A stretch of DNA of 64,000 nucleotides, taken from assembly GCA_903813345.2 (NCBI GenBank), contig CAIIXF020000001.1:41447366-41511365 (forward strand), given 5' to 3'. Below the pieces are notes generated by a model, which was not told the origin of the DNA, did no database searches, and saw only the letters and a list, made by a program, of their open reading frames with translations. The number at the start of each line of letters is the position of its first letter. Position 1 is the stretch's first letter. Source of the DNA: Owenia fusiformis (Eukaryota > Annelida > Polychaeta > Sabellida > Oweniidae). The translations under genes were made by a program, and so were the position numbers. Shown here piece by piece: positions 25,301 to 38,800 of the stretch.

Positions 25301-28300
25301 ACATAAGATTACGGATTGTGCATGTATATTACAAATGCTGAGTGTAAATAAATAAAGCATTTAACATTAAAGGACAAGTGAAATAGTCATTTAAACCCAA
25401 AGGAATTAGTTTTGTTTAATAATGGGTGAATTTAAACATGTCAGCTTATCAGTATTCAAAATGTCCAATAATAAAGAAGGCCGTACATTGAGTTCTCCTT
25501 GTAGAACTAGGCCCCCACGTGACTTCACTGGTCCCCACATGGCTCGTTCTGGTCCATTGAATCATGATATCATAATTCCAAGATATTTACCAAGGTACCA
25601 ATAAACCAAAACTAATAATGAATAATGTTATATTACAGGAATGGAAGCAAGTCCAACAAAATATGAGTCGAAGGGCAGAGTATGTGTGGAACAAAGAGCA
25701 GTTTGAAGCAGTAAATCCACAGAATGTTGATTACTTATTAGGTAAGGGCATGTCTTGAACTGTTGAACATCAACAATTTTAGGCAGTTCATTACTTATTA
25801 GGGTAAGAATATGTTTGGACCAACAATATCAGAGCATCAAATAAGTCTGTTCTCCCCCTTAACTTTTTTAATTCAGAGATAACGTAGGGTCGATATTTAT
25901 CATCTTAAAGGGAATTTAATTTGCTGATCACACACCAAATCTCAGAGTGATTGGTTAAATTCCAAATCTTTTAGAGTATCTTTAGTGATGTCCATATTTC
26001 ACTTTTTTAATAGTCTTTATGTCTCCCCCAGCAGCCCGGAGTACCTCAATTCTACAAGGATATGATCTTGTATAAATCATTCAGAACTTTTAATTTTAGG
26101 TGTTATCAACTATTTTGTGATAAAAGATGCCCCTGCTTCAAAGGTTCCCCTGAATGTAACACATTTTTCTCTGTAATGATATTAAGAAACATCGAAATCA
26201 CCCAATGTCACTGGGGGAGAACAGACTTATTTGACACCCTGTATACACATTTACAAGAAGTTACACATAAAATGCCCACAGTACGTACACAAGCAATTCA
26301 CATGAGCTTGCTCACTTAAAACAACAACAGTATGCATGAAAAGAATCCACATATAAGAAGGCACATAAAAAAACAAATACAGAATGCACACAAGCAATTC
26401 ACATATAAGCAGGCTCATATAAAACAATTACAGTATACATGCAAGCAATTTATATAAAAGCAGGCACATTAAAATAAATACAGTTTACATGCAAACAATT
26501 ACATAAACCAGGCACATGTGAAATTAAAATGATTACAGTATGCACGTAAGCAATTTATATAAAAGCATACACTCATAAAACACTTACAGTATGCATGCAA
26601 GTAATTCATATATGAGCAGGTACATATAAAATGATTACAATTTGCACTCAAGCAATACATATATAAGCAGGCACATATAACTGTATAAAAGCAATAGATA
26701 TATAAGAACATAAGAAACACAATTACAAGCATTATTAAAATTAATAAAACAAAATAAAATCCTTGTTGTCTATTTCTCAGGAATGTTTGCTCCTGTCCAT
26801 CTTGACTTTGAACTGGATCGAGAGGAGACAATGTCGCAACCATCTCTCAAAGACCTCACTGCTAAAGCTTTGGACATATTGAAGAAAGATAACAAAGGCT
26901 ACTTCTTAATGGTAGAAGGTATGTCATAATGATACAGTGGTCAAATATGTATTGTAATTTTAAGGCCATTTCCAATAGTTGCTCAAAATATAAATGTTAC
27001 ATTCGAAATATGTTATGTTTGATGTTTGATTTGCTTCTCCAGGGAGTTTTTTTCCTAGTTTGTACTATTGAGAACTTTGTGGTCTGAATACCATTGGTCC
27101 AAATCCCAATGGTCCGAAACCCATTTGTCAGAATCCCAATCGTCTGAATTTTATTGGTCCGAATCCCGCCTAGTTATGCTTAATTTTAATATCAAGATAA
27201 AGATGCGAGAAATGTGTTAAAGTGGAATAAAATATCACGTTGATGTGTGATTATTGAATAAAGTTAATTCCCCATTTAGCCATGTTTATTGGTAATATTA
27301 CTTGAGCATTTTACACTTTATGTATTTTACTGCCATGTTAAGTCAATGTAAAGCTTTATTACTGATTTGGGTTCAACAGGAAATCAACTCATTTGCTTGT
27401 AAAACTGATTGAAGAATGTTCAACAATAACTTTGGATGTGAAAATTAGATACATTATTGTCCAATGTACAAAAGCCTCATTTTCGTGTTTGCCATTCTCA
27501 TAGAATTGGTCAACCGAATTCAATGCAGGTTTTAGATATGTTGAGCTCATATGTTATTTTTGAATCATTAGGTTTCAAACCAATGGGATTCAAACCAATG
27601 GGACTCAAAGAAATGGGATTTGGACCATTGGGATTCGAACCAACGGTTTTTTGACCAATGCAATGGGACTCAGATAAATGGGATTCGGAGCATTGGGATT
27701 TGGACTAATGGGACACAGACCAATGGTGTTCCCTTAAAACCTAAAATTCTTTTTGTATGTTTTCTAGGTGGGAGAATAGACCATGCTCATCATGACGGAA
27801 ATGCAAAGCGCTCTTTGGCTGATGGAGCCATCTTTGATGAAGCAATTGGTTATGCAATTGACAATACTGACCAATCTGACACTCTCATCATAGTCACTGC
27901 TGATCACTCACATACATTCACCATTGGGGGTTACCCATCCAGAGGAAATGATTTATTTGGTAAGAATCATCCATAATTAGAGTCCACATAACATTTAAAC
28001 CACCTTGGTATACATTGTACATTATATTATGAGGAAAAAGGTTGAAAAAAGCAAGTATTTTAGCCACAAGTCCAGAAAAGATTTTTCTAAATTTTGTGCC
28101 CCCAAACCAGATAATTATTTCATTATATGCCATTTCCGACCATTCATTCTAAAATCCTTATGGCACCCTGAACTGGAAAATGCCATGCCATTTACATAAA
28201 ATGTGTTTAAATATTTTGGTTATAGGCTCTATCTGTCTATGTGATGCACACAGATATGTTCGCTTAGTAAGGGTATCATGTGCAAATGTATTGTTCTTTC

Positions 28301-28965
28301 CAATATATTAGTATCTTGAAACAAAACAGTGACAATACTATGAAGTAAAGTATTTGATGGATAATTTTCATGTTTTAGGTTTCAATGACTACTATCATCC
28401 AGACAGCAATGCTACAGATAATATGCCATACACCACCCTGGCTTATGCAAATGGACCTGGATATGTCCTGAATCAAACAACTGGTATGAGGCAAGACCTC
28501 ACCAATGTTGACACATGTAAGTATTATATGTTAGACCTAGGCCTCGCCAATTTAGACACAAAATTGATAATTTAAACTGATTGATAAATTCAGAATTTTG
28601 CAAACATAATCTTCTGATTAGCCTAACAGAAATAATTGTTATTTTCAGCTAACAAAGAATTCCTCCAACAAACTGCTGTGCCCACTAATTCAGAGTCCCA
28701 TGGGGGAGAGGATGTTGCAGTAATGGCCCATGGTCCTATGTCCCATCTATTCACTGGTGTTTATGAACAGAACTATATAGCACATGCTATGGCGTATGCC
28801 TCGTGCGTAGGAGCAAATAAGGAACACTGTAATAGTGTACCCACAACAGAAGACCCTTGTAAGCCTGCAGGGGCAGGACATTCCATTAAGCCATCGTTAA
28901 TGATAGGGTTGTCATGCATTCTATCAATTTCATCAATAATAACTTCAGTGTGGAACAAATTTTGA
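19354..28965 (+). CDS. ALPL: Alkaline phosphatase, GPI-type, tandem copy 1 (ALP-1)
   Basis: Exons: 19354-19417, 22780-23000, 24064-24238, 24722-24888, 25173-25277, 25639-25741, 26781-26918, 27768-27959, 28379-28516, 28649-28965; 1620 nt, 539 aa. Secreted or membrane-anchored phosphomonoesterase using two Zn and one Mg. Visible parts in precursor numbering: a signal peptide at residues 1-17 ending before [12 protein letters not shown] with metal ligand D56; the nucleophile S106 in [11 protein letters not shown]; Mg-site H167 and T169 in THATP; E324 in MVEGG; D329 and H333 in [10 protein letters not shown]370 and H371 in TADHSHT; and H452 in SHGGEDV. The last ~20 residues are hydrophobic and end in VWNKF, a plausible GPI-attachment signal. 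The family is normally 500-550 aa, so this copy looks whole. Intron 3 carries a duplicated piece of exon 4. Orthology to one vertebrate paralogue (ALPL versus intestinal types) cannot be settled here. Confidence 0.93.
19996..20728. mobile_element. Foldback element with 15-bp iteron ends (family GGACAACTC), ALP-1 intron 1
   Basis: The termini are inverted arrays of the 15-mer GACAACTCGGACCCA (six to seven units on the left, about five on the right, plus an internal inverted pair near 20280 and 20450). The target duplication GCTGCAAAG (8-9 bp) is at 19987-19995 and 20729-20737. No coding frame. Confidence 0.85.
20738..22779. other. Rest of ALP-1 intron 1
   Basis: AT-rich, with C-tracts at 21118 and 22390. 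No element boundaries or reading frame I can support. Confidence 0.5.
23575..24060 (+). repeat. Minisatellite next to the exon 3 acceptor, ALP-1
   Basis: Units of ~40-60 bp carrying TTGGTTGTGTGCCT and TTTGTTGACATTCATTGTA run up to the acceptor. The last unit reads TTGTTGACATTCATTGCAG and is the splice site itself. ALP-2 has a shorter array at 32645-32900. Confidence 0.8.
24497..24557 (+). pseudogene. Duplicated fragment of ALP-1 exon 4 (pseudo-exon)
   Basis: A tandem duplication copied the 3' part of intron 3 and the first ~60 nt of exon 4. The left copy spans about 24313-24560 and the right copy runs from 24561 into the real exon at 24722. The fragment has its own CAG acceptor, keeps the [21 protein letters not shown] coding start, then breaks into intron sequence and meets TGA two codons on. 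It has no donor, so it must be skipped for a functional mRNA. Confidence 0.85.
26240..26720 (+). repeat. Minisatellite in ALP-1 intron 6
   Basis: Seven or so degenerate units of ~58-62 bp, with ATTACAGTATGCATGCAAGC and TATAAGCAGGCACAT. It is absent from the same intron of ALP-2, which holds a different insertion. Confidence 0.75.
27078..27731. mobile_element. Foldback element with 15-bp iteron ends (family CCAATGGGATTC), ALP-1 intron 7
   Basis: The left end is about six units of AATCCCAATGGTCCG; the right end is about ten inverted units of CAAACCAATGGGATT. The interior is AT-rich and unique. Target duplication is not clear. A 15-bp frame-neutral repeat gives a spurious repetitive reading frame here. 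Confidence 0.7.
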
Positions 28966-29690
28966 ATATGGCTTCAACAGTAGTAATCTTTTTAAAAGTT
29001 TAACTTAAAAATCTCAAAAAGAGGACTCATTTACTCTCTTAAATTGATCTAGCCTACACAATAAGGACACTGTATTTAGTTAAATCCGATTGGTTATCAT
29101 GATTTTAGTTACTACACTGCCACCTATATATTACTGACTGATTTTCTGTTAAACCCAAATAAAGATCAGCTTAACATTTGTAACATAATTTATATAACTC
29201 AGAAAAAAGTAGTTTACTACTGCCCTCTGGCCAAAGAAAACAATAAATGGATTTGTACTCGCTTACTCAGAGAATTCTTTGTGGGTTACACTGTTTAAAA
29301 TAAGCTTTCAGTTTCATAATATTGTTTCAATTCAATTTTGTCTTTGACTTAAATTGATGACATTTACATGTAGCCATTGTCAGATGTAAAATTGTAATGT
29401 TTTATTTAGTTGATATACTATGAACTCGCACACTGGGCATGCCTCTAACAGGGTGATTTACATGTAAGTTCATGTTGGTAAATATGCAACTATGTATATG
29501 GCGGCATCATACGTTTCCTACTTAAAGACAATGTCCTCAAGCATCACATAGAAAGAATTACTAAATTGTTGAGACCTCATTCATGAATATAACCAGGATG
29601 AAGTGTCCACATTCACCAATTATAATGTTCAAAGAAAAACGGGTGAAAAGAGATATATACTCGCTCGTAGTATGGTAACACATTAAAGTA
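28966..29690. other. ALP-1 to ALP-2 intergenic spacer
   Basis: Contains the ALP-1 3' UTR and AATAAA, then AT-rich DNA with no repeat or reading frame I can support, up to the conserved upstream block of ALP-2. Confidence 0.6.
29158..29163 (+). terminator. AATAAA polyadenylation signal of ALP-1
   Basis: A canonical AATAAA lies about 190 bp after the ALP-1 stop codon, in an otherwise featureless AT-rich 3' UTR. It would leave roughly 650 bp between the ALP-1 mRNA end and the ALP-2 ATG. Confidence 0.5.
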
Positions 29691-29694
29691 CCAC

Positions 29695-29824
29695 TTCATT
29701 GCATTGAAGAAACTATTGGTTGGTATATACATAAATATGTGGTCACAAAAACAGCAACTACGTATTAATTCATAATTTTAAAAGGAATGCACTACATCAA
29801 TCAGATTGCACTACATCAATCAGT
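29695..29824 (+). promoter_or_regulatory. Conserved upstream block of ALP-2 (putative promoter)
   Basis: Homologous to 19234-19350, with the same ACTATTGG and GGTCACA motifs. It ends in a direct 19-bp duplication (CACTACATCAATCAG twice) immediately before the ATG, which is absent from ALP-1. Confidence 0.45.
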
Positions 29825-32800
29825 ATGAGGATTGTAATCATAGCATCAATTTTAAGTTTAGCTATTGGAGCAAGAATTGGAACCATACGTAAGTATTCTC
29901 AAATGTAAAATATGTTTTTATGTAGTTATTTTAATTATATAGTTTCATGTATTTATGTTCATTCCATCCACTAACATTTGATGTATACGCATAAATAATG
30001 AATAAAAACAATTATACTAGTATAAGAAATTACAGATGAAAAAACAACTTTAGGCTGTTATATGTTATAATGTGTAAGCATATATTTAAATAAAGCCAAA
30101 AAAGGTAACCCAAACAAATATTAATAACTTGGTCATCAAACATTGGTTTAAAATCATATTTGGCACAATTACACGTAAACCTTGTTCAATATTTTGCCAT
30201 TCTACCAAGTTTCATTGGTCTATTTCAGATCACCACAATATTATGGCTATTTTACAAAACATCCTCAAAATGCCTCTCTTGTCTCTGGAGGCGAATTTGA
30301 ATGCATTGGGTTAAGTTCTGACTACACGCTCACCGATATCTTGTGTAAAGAATCTAATCATCATTCTTTTCTCTTGTTTCAACTCTCTGATGCTTCTACA
30401 GTGGTGTAGCCAGGATTTACCAATGGGGGTTTCTATTTTTTCCCCGGCTTGGCCTTTGTTTTATTACGAAAAGTCGAATGGGGTTTGCATAACGGAAACA
30501 GTTTCAGTGAACCAATCAAATTATGGAATATAGTATATGAGTGTTTGGGTTATCTTTTTTATAAGGTTTATATACAGCATATCTAAGCACGAATCCCAAA
30601 GGGAAAGGACCAAAAGTTGTAATGGAACCTACAAATACAGATAAAGAACAAATGCAAGCATGCCAAGTTGCTATTACAGCTAACTGGCTAACCTAGCTTA
30701 AACTTTGGTACCACAATTTGTAAATCGTAATGTTTTAGGTAACATTCACAAAAAGGTTTTTTTCTTCCATGTAACTGGCTTGTTAAATCACACTCTGCAT
30801 TGCACAGGGGTCTAAAAAATTTTATTGGCTCAAAACTTTTTTCAAGGCCCCAATAGGTGGGCTTTTTGGGCATTACTGGAACTTTTTGGTACTTATTTTT
30901 TAATTTTCAAGAAAATGGACCTTCAATTTTTAATTTTTTGGTTTCAGGGGCCCAAATCTTTTTACGCGCAACTGCAGAAAGATTTGAAGTTTGGGCCTTC
31001 CTTGTTAGTTCCCATATCCACCCCTGTATACTGTTAGGTAAAACTTTCATTTATGAGATGTCAATATATGATAAACACCGCTGGCATCTTGACCTGGTTA
31101 GAAGTTCAGTTTTGCAAAATATAGTCAACATTCTTAAATGCATTGTTGATGTGATAATAGAATCCCACCCAAAACAAAATATATGCACTTTTACTGAGTA
31201 TACTCTCAAAATTGGCATATGAAATGGTGAATCCAGCTTGATGATTATGTAACATTTGTATTTCTGAAAAGGATTGGTATCGATATGGAGAACTGAATTC
31301 AACAATTTTTTTCTCTTAAACCAATCATTGAAAACATTCTGTAAAAAACACGGTATTTTATGTAATGTTGACTGATTGACAACAATTTGATGCAAAAATT
31401 ATTTAGAAATATTTTATACAACTGTTTTGTTAACATTTTTTGTTTTTTTTAGTGCAATTGTTTTTGCTCCTTTCTACCAATTCTTGAGAATGAAATAAAA
31501 TGTCTTTCTGAACCTTGTTGGAACAAAATAGCATATACAACAATTTCTTAGACTTCTCAATATTATAGTTATACAAAGGAATTTTTGGTTGATTTTAAAA
31601 AAGTATTCAAAAAATTAAAACAAAATCCCCCCAAAATAGATAAAAACCAAGATAAACCTTTTATTTCATTAACAAGATACTTTTTTAAAATCAACCAACA
31701 TTTCCTTTGTACAATTACAATATTGAGAGACCTAAACATGTTGTGTTTATGTCGTTTTGTTCCAATGAGGTTTGGAAAGATGTTTCATTTCACTCAAACA
31801 TGATACCAAGAACAAAACAAGTGTTTGATGTGTTTTCTAAAACAATATAAATGAAAGTTTATTTCAAATTATATTGTTACCATTCAAAAGATGAACATTA
31901 AACTGACGATGTGTTATATTTTTAGATTTTTTTATGACTGGTTTAAGAGAAACGTCGTGTGTTCAAAAAGTTCTCCATATCGATACCACTCCTTTGACTA
32001 AAATCTACTGGATAAATTCTATCCATGATGGTAAAGTGTTTTTAAATTAAAAACAAGAGACATATCAAATGAGATTCTTAATGAAAAGTTTAGTAATGTA
32101 ATTCTTTTGAACTTTTACTTATACATTACCTTTCAGTTACTTAACCATTCACTTAACTATAATAGCATCTATTGTATGTAAAGTTAACTTGACCTCTGAC
32201 TTTAACCCATCACTCAAATTGTCTATATATGGATCCATTAAGTGGCTGCTACTGATTTGATGTCTGTTTTGTTACCTTATTTGTTCATTTATTTTATTAG
32301 ACAATGGGATACTGTGACCTGTCAAGATATGTTCCTATACTGAAACTCCACAAAAGGGAAAAAATCCCAAATTTCACACATATTACTAAATATTCATTTC
32401 AGCTAATGTAGACTGGAATGCTCAGGCTCAGAATACACTGAATGAAAAGCTAAGAAGACCACAAAACACAAATGTTGCAAAAAATATTATATTCTTCTTG
32501 GGTGATGGTATGGGTGTTTCTACGGTAACAGGAATCAGAATCTATAAGGGACAGAAGGCTGGTAACCCTGGAGAGGAAACTATACTCAATATGGATAAAT
32601 TACCCTATACTGGACTCGCAAAGGTAATGTGTAAATATATAATGTATAAAAATGTACAAATATTGGCTGGCGGGATTGGTTGTGTGTCTTTTTGTTGAAA
32701 TCCATTGTAGAAATATTGGTTGTATGCCTATTCGTTGACAGTCATTGTATAGATAGTGGTTGTGTGTCTATTTATTGACATTTATTATAAGTAGTATTTA

Positions 32801-35800
32801 TATTGGTTTTGTGCAATGTGCTATATTGGTTGTGTGGCTATTTTTTTAACAGTCATTGTTCAAAAAATTCATTGTGTGCTCATTTGTTGACATTCATTGC
32901 AGACCTACAACACAGACAGACAAGTCCCAGACTCTGCTGCCACAGCCACAGCCTTCCTCAGTGGGGTAAAGACCAACTGGGGGACTATAGGGGTAGACCA
33001 GACACTCCCTAGGTTCCAGTGTGAAGGACTTGAACAGGCAAAGGTTCCATCCATTTTTAAATGGTCCCAAGATGAAGGTAATGATCGCTTAATGTGTGGT
33101 GAAATAACGTTGTGTAACAATATAATCTTTGGTATGTATTGTTTTCGATATCACAATGGGCTTACAGTCTGTGATATCTCTATCAGCATGAGTGCACTTT
33201 ATATACGATATCTGTTGAATTAAAAAATTAACATCACATTACTTACATATAGCAATAATATACAGGGTGAGCCAAAGAAATGTAACCTGAACAAATGTTA
33301 ACAACTCTGTCTTCCATCATGGATTTGAACTCATATTTGGCACAATTAGACATTGTTCAATGCCGTTCTTTCATTCCATCAAGTTGGTCATTGGTCTATC
33401 TCAATCAACCATGATTTTATGGCTATTTTGCAAAACATCCTCAAAATGTCAGTTTCATCTCTGGAGGCTAATTTGAATGTATCATCTGACTAAATGCTCA
33501 CAGATATCTTATGTTATGGCTCTAATCATCCTTCTTATCACCTGTTTCAACTCTTTGATGCTTCTCCAAGGGTGTAGCCAGGATTTACCAAGGGATTTAC
33601 CAACTTTTCCACGGCCTGGGGGTTCGGTTTCTATAAACCCAACAATGAAATAACATAATATAGTATGCACACTCATCAAATAGCTAGTGAAGATGTGTGA
33701 TTCATTGTTCTCGCAAAAATAGTCATCTTTCTGAGAGTTGGCTCATTCTAGGACTTTGGTTTTGTTGATCTTTCAGAAAATGGGCTTGTTAGCGACCAGG
33801 GGTATGTTTTATAAAGAAAGGGGGTTCAAGGTGAATGGCCGGGGAGGGGGGAGGGTTGGCATGAGGCCCATGAACCCAATCTCACTATGTCCATGCCTCT
33901 AGAGTTGTAAATGTGGACAATATCTTTGAAATAGTTCCAAAGATGAAAGTTTGCAGGTTCATATCAGGTGATTTTTCCGCATTTGGAGCATGTTTTTTAA
34001 AATGGCCATAAAATCGTGACCCTTAGAAATAGACCAATGAAACTTAGTAGAATGAAAGAACATTGGACAAGTTTCACTTGTGCCAATATATGTTCAAATC
34101 CATGTTAGAAGACAGAGTAATTAACATTTGTTTGGGTTACATTTCTTTGGCTCACCCTGTACCTTTGTGACTTCATGCAATGTCCAAAAATAAAATCCAT
34201 TGAACATTTAAAGCTTACAATAATCTTTCTGCATAATATTATTTCATTGATTTATGTCAGGTAAAAACACTGGATTTGTGACATCCACTCGTATCACACA
34301 TGCTACCCCATCAGTGGCCTACGCCCATGCAGGAGATCGCTACTGGGAAAATGATAAACCAGAAACAGGATCCTGTCCTGACATTGCACGACAATTGATT
34401 GAGAATGAAGTTGGGAAAAACTTGAAGGTTTGATATATCATGAAATAATTATTTTCCATTCCTGTAAACATTCAGCCAATCAATTTAGTGTGTGGTTTAG
34501 ACTTATGCTATGTTTTATGTCTCTGATAGAAGTGAAAATTCTTGTTATTCTACATTACAAACTGTATTAATCTTCTTAAGAATTCAAAATACTCAGAGTA
34601 GTTGTAATTAATTCATCCCTTTTAGATGTTTTGTATAAATGGGTAGCTACGATTATGCATGTCATTTGCAATTGACCACAGTTAATATAAACTTTGAAAT
34701 AACAAAAATCTTGTCACAATTTGTTTAGGTTGCTTTGGGAGGGGGCCGATCGTACTTCACACCTAAGACACTTGTAGACCCTGAAGTAAATACAACATTT
34801 GGAAGAAGAAGTGATGGAAGGAACCTTATTGAGGTAAAATTATTTTGTGAAATTGACATAATTATTACAACCAATTGTATTATTAATTCTGAGGGTAAAT
34901 AAATAAGCCATTTAACATATTGTCGCGCGCCAGACTCCCGCCGAGTACCTGTACTCCCTCGGAGAAGGTCTGGTGGCGATGATAAGGGATTCGGAGGTGT
35001 TTCTCATGGGCGCCGAGCTTGTTTGGTGCTTCGGCTGTCACTGAGCTAGGAGATGGAGAACACAGGAATATATAAAACAATCAATTACAGGATTTTAACA
35101 ATCTATTCAACACTATAATTACTATCACAATCAATTTCAAAATGTCCTCAAATGCCTTTATGGCCAGTTATACAATAATGTCTCTATATATAAGCATGAG
35201 TCGAAAAACACTCTGGCTCTGAGTTCGTCTGTCTCTACTCTACTCTGCCATACTCTGCTTTCTGCTCTGCTTGTCTGCTCTGCTCTCTGATATACTCGGC
35301 TCTGCTCTCTGCTATGCTCTGCTCTCTGCAATACTCTGCTCTGGAACTTGGTTCTACTCTAGCTGCTTCAGGAATCGCCTGACCTCACGATTAATCTCTG
35401 CTCACTTCTTCTCAGGATATACCTCTGTCTTGAACGAGATCCACACACTGGGAGTACCTTCAGCTCCGGGAATCGCCTCGTCTCAGGAGTAACCTCTACT
35501 CTTGAACGAGATCCACACACTGCTCGTACCTCAGCCCCGGGAATCGCCTCGTCTCTGGAGTAACCTCTACTCAAAGAGTGCTCTCACTCTATGAGCTATA
35601 ATGTCTCTTAGAAGGGGTCCAGGCTCCGGGAGTAACCTCTGCTCTCAGAGTCACCTCTTCTCAGGATATACCTCTCTACAACCTCTGCTCAATTCACTCT
35701 TGAGCTACACTGTCTCTTGGAAGGGGTCCAGGCTCCGGGAGTATCCTCTGCTCTTGGAGTCGTCACTTCTCAGGAGAAACCTCTGCTCTCCAACGAGATC

Positions 35801-38800
35801 CACACACTGGGAGTACCTCAGCTCCGGGAATCGCCTCGTCTCAGGAGTAACCTCTGCTCTTGAACGAGATCCACACACTGCTAGTACCTCAGCCCCGGGA
35901 ATCGCCTCGTCTCAGGAGTAACCTCTACTCAAAAAGTGCTCTCACTCAATGAGCTACACTGTCTCCAAAGAGTAACCTCTGCTCTCGGTGTCACCGCTTC
36001 GCAGGAGCAACCTCACTACAACCTCTGTAGAGAATAACAACTCTAGAATGTCGATCAAAGGATGAGATTAGACAGAGCTGTTATCTCTCGCCTTGGAGCA
36101 CCTCAGTTCCGGTAATGTAACCTTGGCTCCGATGAGAGTAAACCTTCCTCAACATACAACCTTGGGTGAGAGTCAGATCGCCTCGACAAAGTAGGAGCAT
36201 TTATAGCTTGGAGGGGTAATGACTAGGAGCCACCAATACTCAGAGCAGAATGACTCACGAATATCGATCAAAGAAATGAGATTAGACAGAGCCAAATAAA
36301 CTCAGAGAATCTGGAGCTCAAAACTTCTCAAAATGACGTCACTTCCTTCAAAATCAAAGATGGCCGACCGCCGGGGATTGTGGGAACAAGAAAGCAAGAT
36401 GGCGGACAGCTAATTACCCATTTTATGCCAACCTCAATCAAGAAAATGGCTAACTCACCAAAACACTGGCTGTTGTCTTGTATTTTCTTCAATAGTCGCA
36501 CCAAATACAATCTGCATCTAACGATTACTGCAACTAATCCAATATATCCAAAATAATGCTCTAATAAGTCCACAGATTAAATAAAACACGCTTGCACATA
36601 AATAAATCCAAACTGACGAGGTCTTGTATCTTCAAGATCTTAGTTTACTCTGATTCACGTGGTTAATTGCAAACAATAAAATCCAGACACCTCAAGTTGC
36701 ATCATGGGAAAACTACAACTTAAGTTGGAGGGAAATTCAAATAAAAGAATCTGATTTGCTGATCACCGGTTGCTGGGTACTTAATTATTCTAATTTATTC
36801 CACTACAGTCTGCTGATCCTGTAAACATCCCAGTGCTTACGTGACATTCTGCATGTACACATTTGAGCCATTTAACTCTCTGAAAGAGTCGACTGACTCC
36901 AAATATAAAAGTACAAAATTAAACAAAAAATGAAAATCACAATTTTGTCACACTCCCTCCTTCCAGGATGGATCGCCCTCGATCCAACAAGGAAGATATA
37001 ACATACATGTTTCTAACTAACAATAGAGCTATAAATCTCAAAACTTGAGACTTCAAAACATGAACAATACAACTCACGACTAATATAACACATTATCTCT
37101 AAAACAATCAACGATCATAGTCGAAAATGTCTCTTTATGATCACACAGCATTAATCACGAATGTCTGCTGGTGCAGACACAACACAACTGTAATCCTTCA
37201 AGTATGTAGGAACATGTCTTCTCCGTGTGGAACGAGGAGGTTTCTTCTCTCTGGATGACTGTTGGAGTTCACTCCTCTCGTGGTCGTCCATAGAGCTATC
37301 CTCACTCTTTCTGGGTAACTCTTCTCTGAAGCTTGATTTAGACTCAACAACTTTCCCCTCGTTGGCTTTCTTCCTTCTCACTTTGGGTTTTACCTTCTTT
37401 GGGGAAGGAGAGCTCAAACTCTCAGAGTCCATCTTTCTCTTTCTCAGGCTCGGGGTTTCATCTTCTACTCTAGTCAAATCAGTCAAAGGCTGCTCTGGTA
37501 ATGGAGCACACTCTGGTTCTTCATCAGCCGATATCCATCGGGACCAGGTAGCAGGTAACTTGCACTCAAATGGTTTCAGAAGATTCTGGTGAACCACTTT
37601 TGGCTTCCCTGTCTTCTTCTCCTTGATTCTGTAAATCACGGGAGAGAGTCGACCCACTATCTGGTATGGCCCTATCCATCGTGGTTGTAACTTTGGGGAC
37701 TTGCCAACTCTTCTCTGCTTATTCCGCAACCACACAGGATCCCCAAGTTGGTATTCTCTCTGATCGGCAGATCTGTTATACCTGCTCTTCTGCCTTTCTG
37801 AAGCTAAGTCCAGTTGTGTTCTTGCCCGCTCATGTACAACCTCCATCCTCTGTCTCAAGGATAAAGCATAGTCAGTCTCTAAGGGAGGGAGTACAGGGGT
37901 CTCAATCATCTGCTCCATAGGAGCACACATCTCTCTTCCAACCATCATCATGCTCGGAGTTTCTCCTGTGGCCTCATGCACAGAGGTTCTGTAAGCCATA
38001 AGGGCTATTGGAACTTGCAAATCCCAATCATCTTGCTCATAAGCTGGTGCGAGAAGCTTCACAATGTTGTCCACCAGGGTGCCATTATATCTCTCCACGA
38101 GTCCATTCGACTCAGGGTGAAAAGGAGTTGTACGGGTCTTTTCAACACCCATCAGCTTGCAGACTTCTCCAAATACAGTGGACTCAAAATTCCTGCCTTG
38201 ATCTGAATGCAGCTGCTTAGGTATGCCCCATCTACAGCAAACTTCATCCACCAGTTTGGAAGCAACTGTGGGAGCCTTCTGATCTGGCAATGGAAATACC
38301 TCTGGCCACTTGGTAAAGTGGTCAACACATACCAGCAACACAGTATTGCCTCTTGGTGTCATAGGGAAGGGCCCTAGTACATCAATACCCCATCTCTCCA
38401 TGGGAGCCCCGACTCTCACTTGCTGCAAAGGAGCTTTTCTAGTAGGACGAGGATTCCTCCTAGAACTGCAAATCTGGCATGCCCTGCAATAAGATCGGAC
38501 ATCAGAAGACAACTCTACCCAGTAAAATCTCTCTCTGCATCTAGCCAATGTCCTCTTGACTCCATAGTGTCCTGCTGTCTTGGCAGAGTGACTCAGCTCC
38601 AAGATCCTTGGTTGGAGAACTGCAGGTGTCACTACTTGATACTGCTGCTTGCTTCCATCTTCACTCTCCCAAAGACGGCATAACACTCCTTTCTCCATCC
38701 TCAAGCGGTCCCATTGATTCCAGAGACTCTTTGTCACAGTCGATTTGGAACTGATCTGCTCCCAAGGAATCTGAGCTTTCCCAGACTCAAACACTTTCAG

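Noticed and set aside
26499-26843. Cysteine/tyrosine-rich minus-strand frame of 114 codons
   Set aside because: It is the reverse reading of a ~60-bp minisatellite (period divisible by three in places) overlapping ALP-1 exon 7.
27457-27976. Frames with repeated F-K-P-M-G-type residues upstream of ALP-1 exon 8
   Set aside because: They are read-through of the 15-bp iterons, where a period divisible by three keeps frames open; only 27768-27959 is coding.
35271-35921. Serine/leucine-rich frames around 35.3-35.9 kb and again at 44.3-45.0 kb
   Set aside because: They occur identically in both LTRs and arise from internal LTR repeats.
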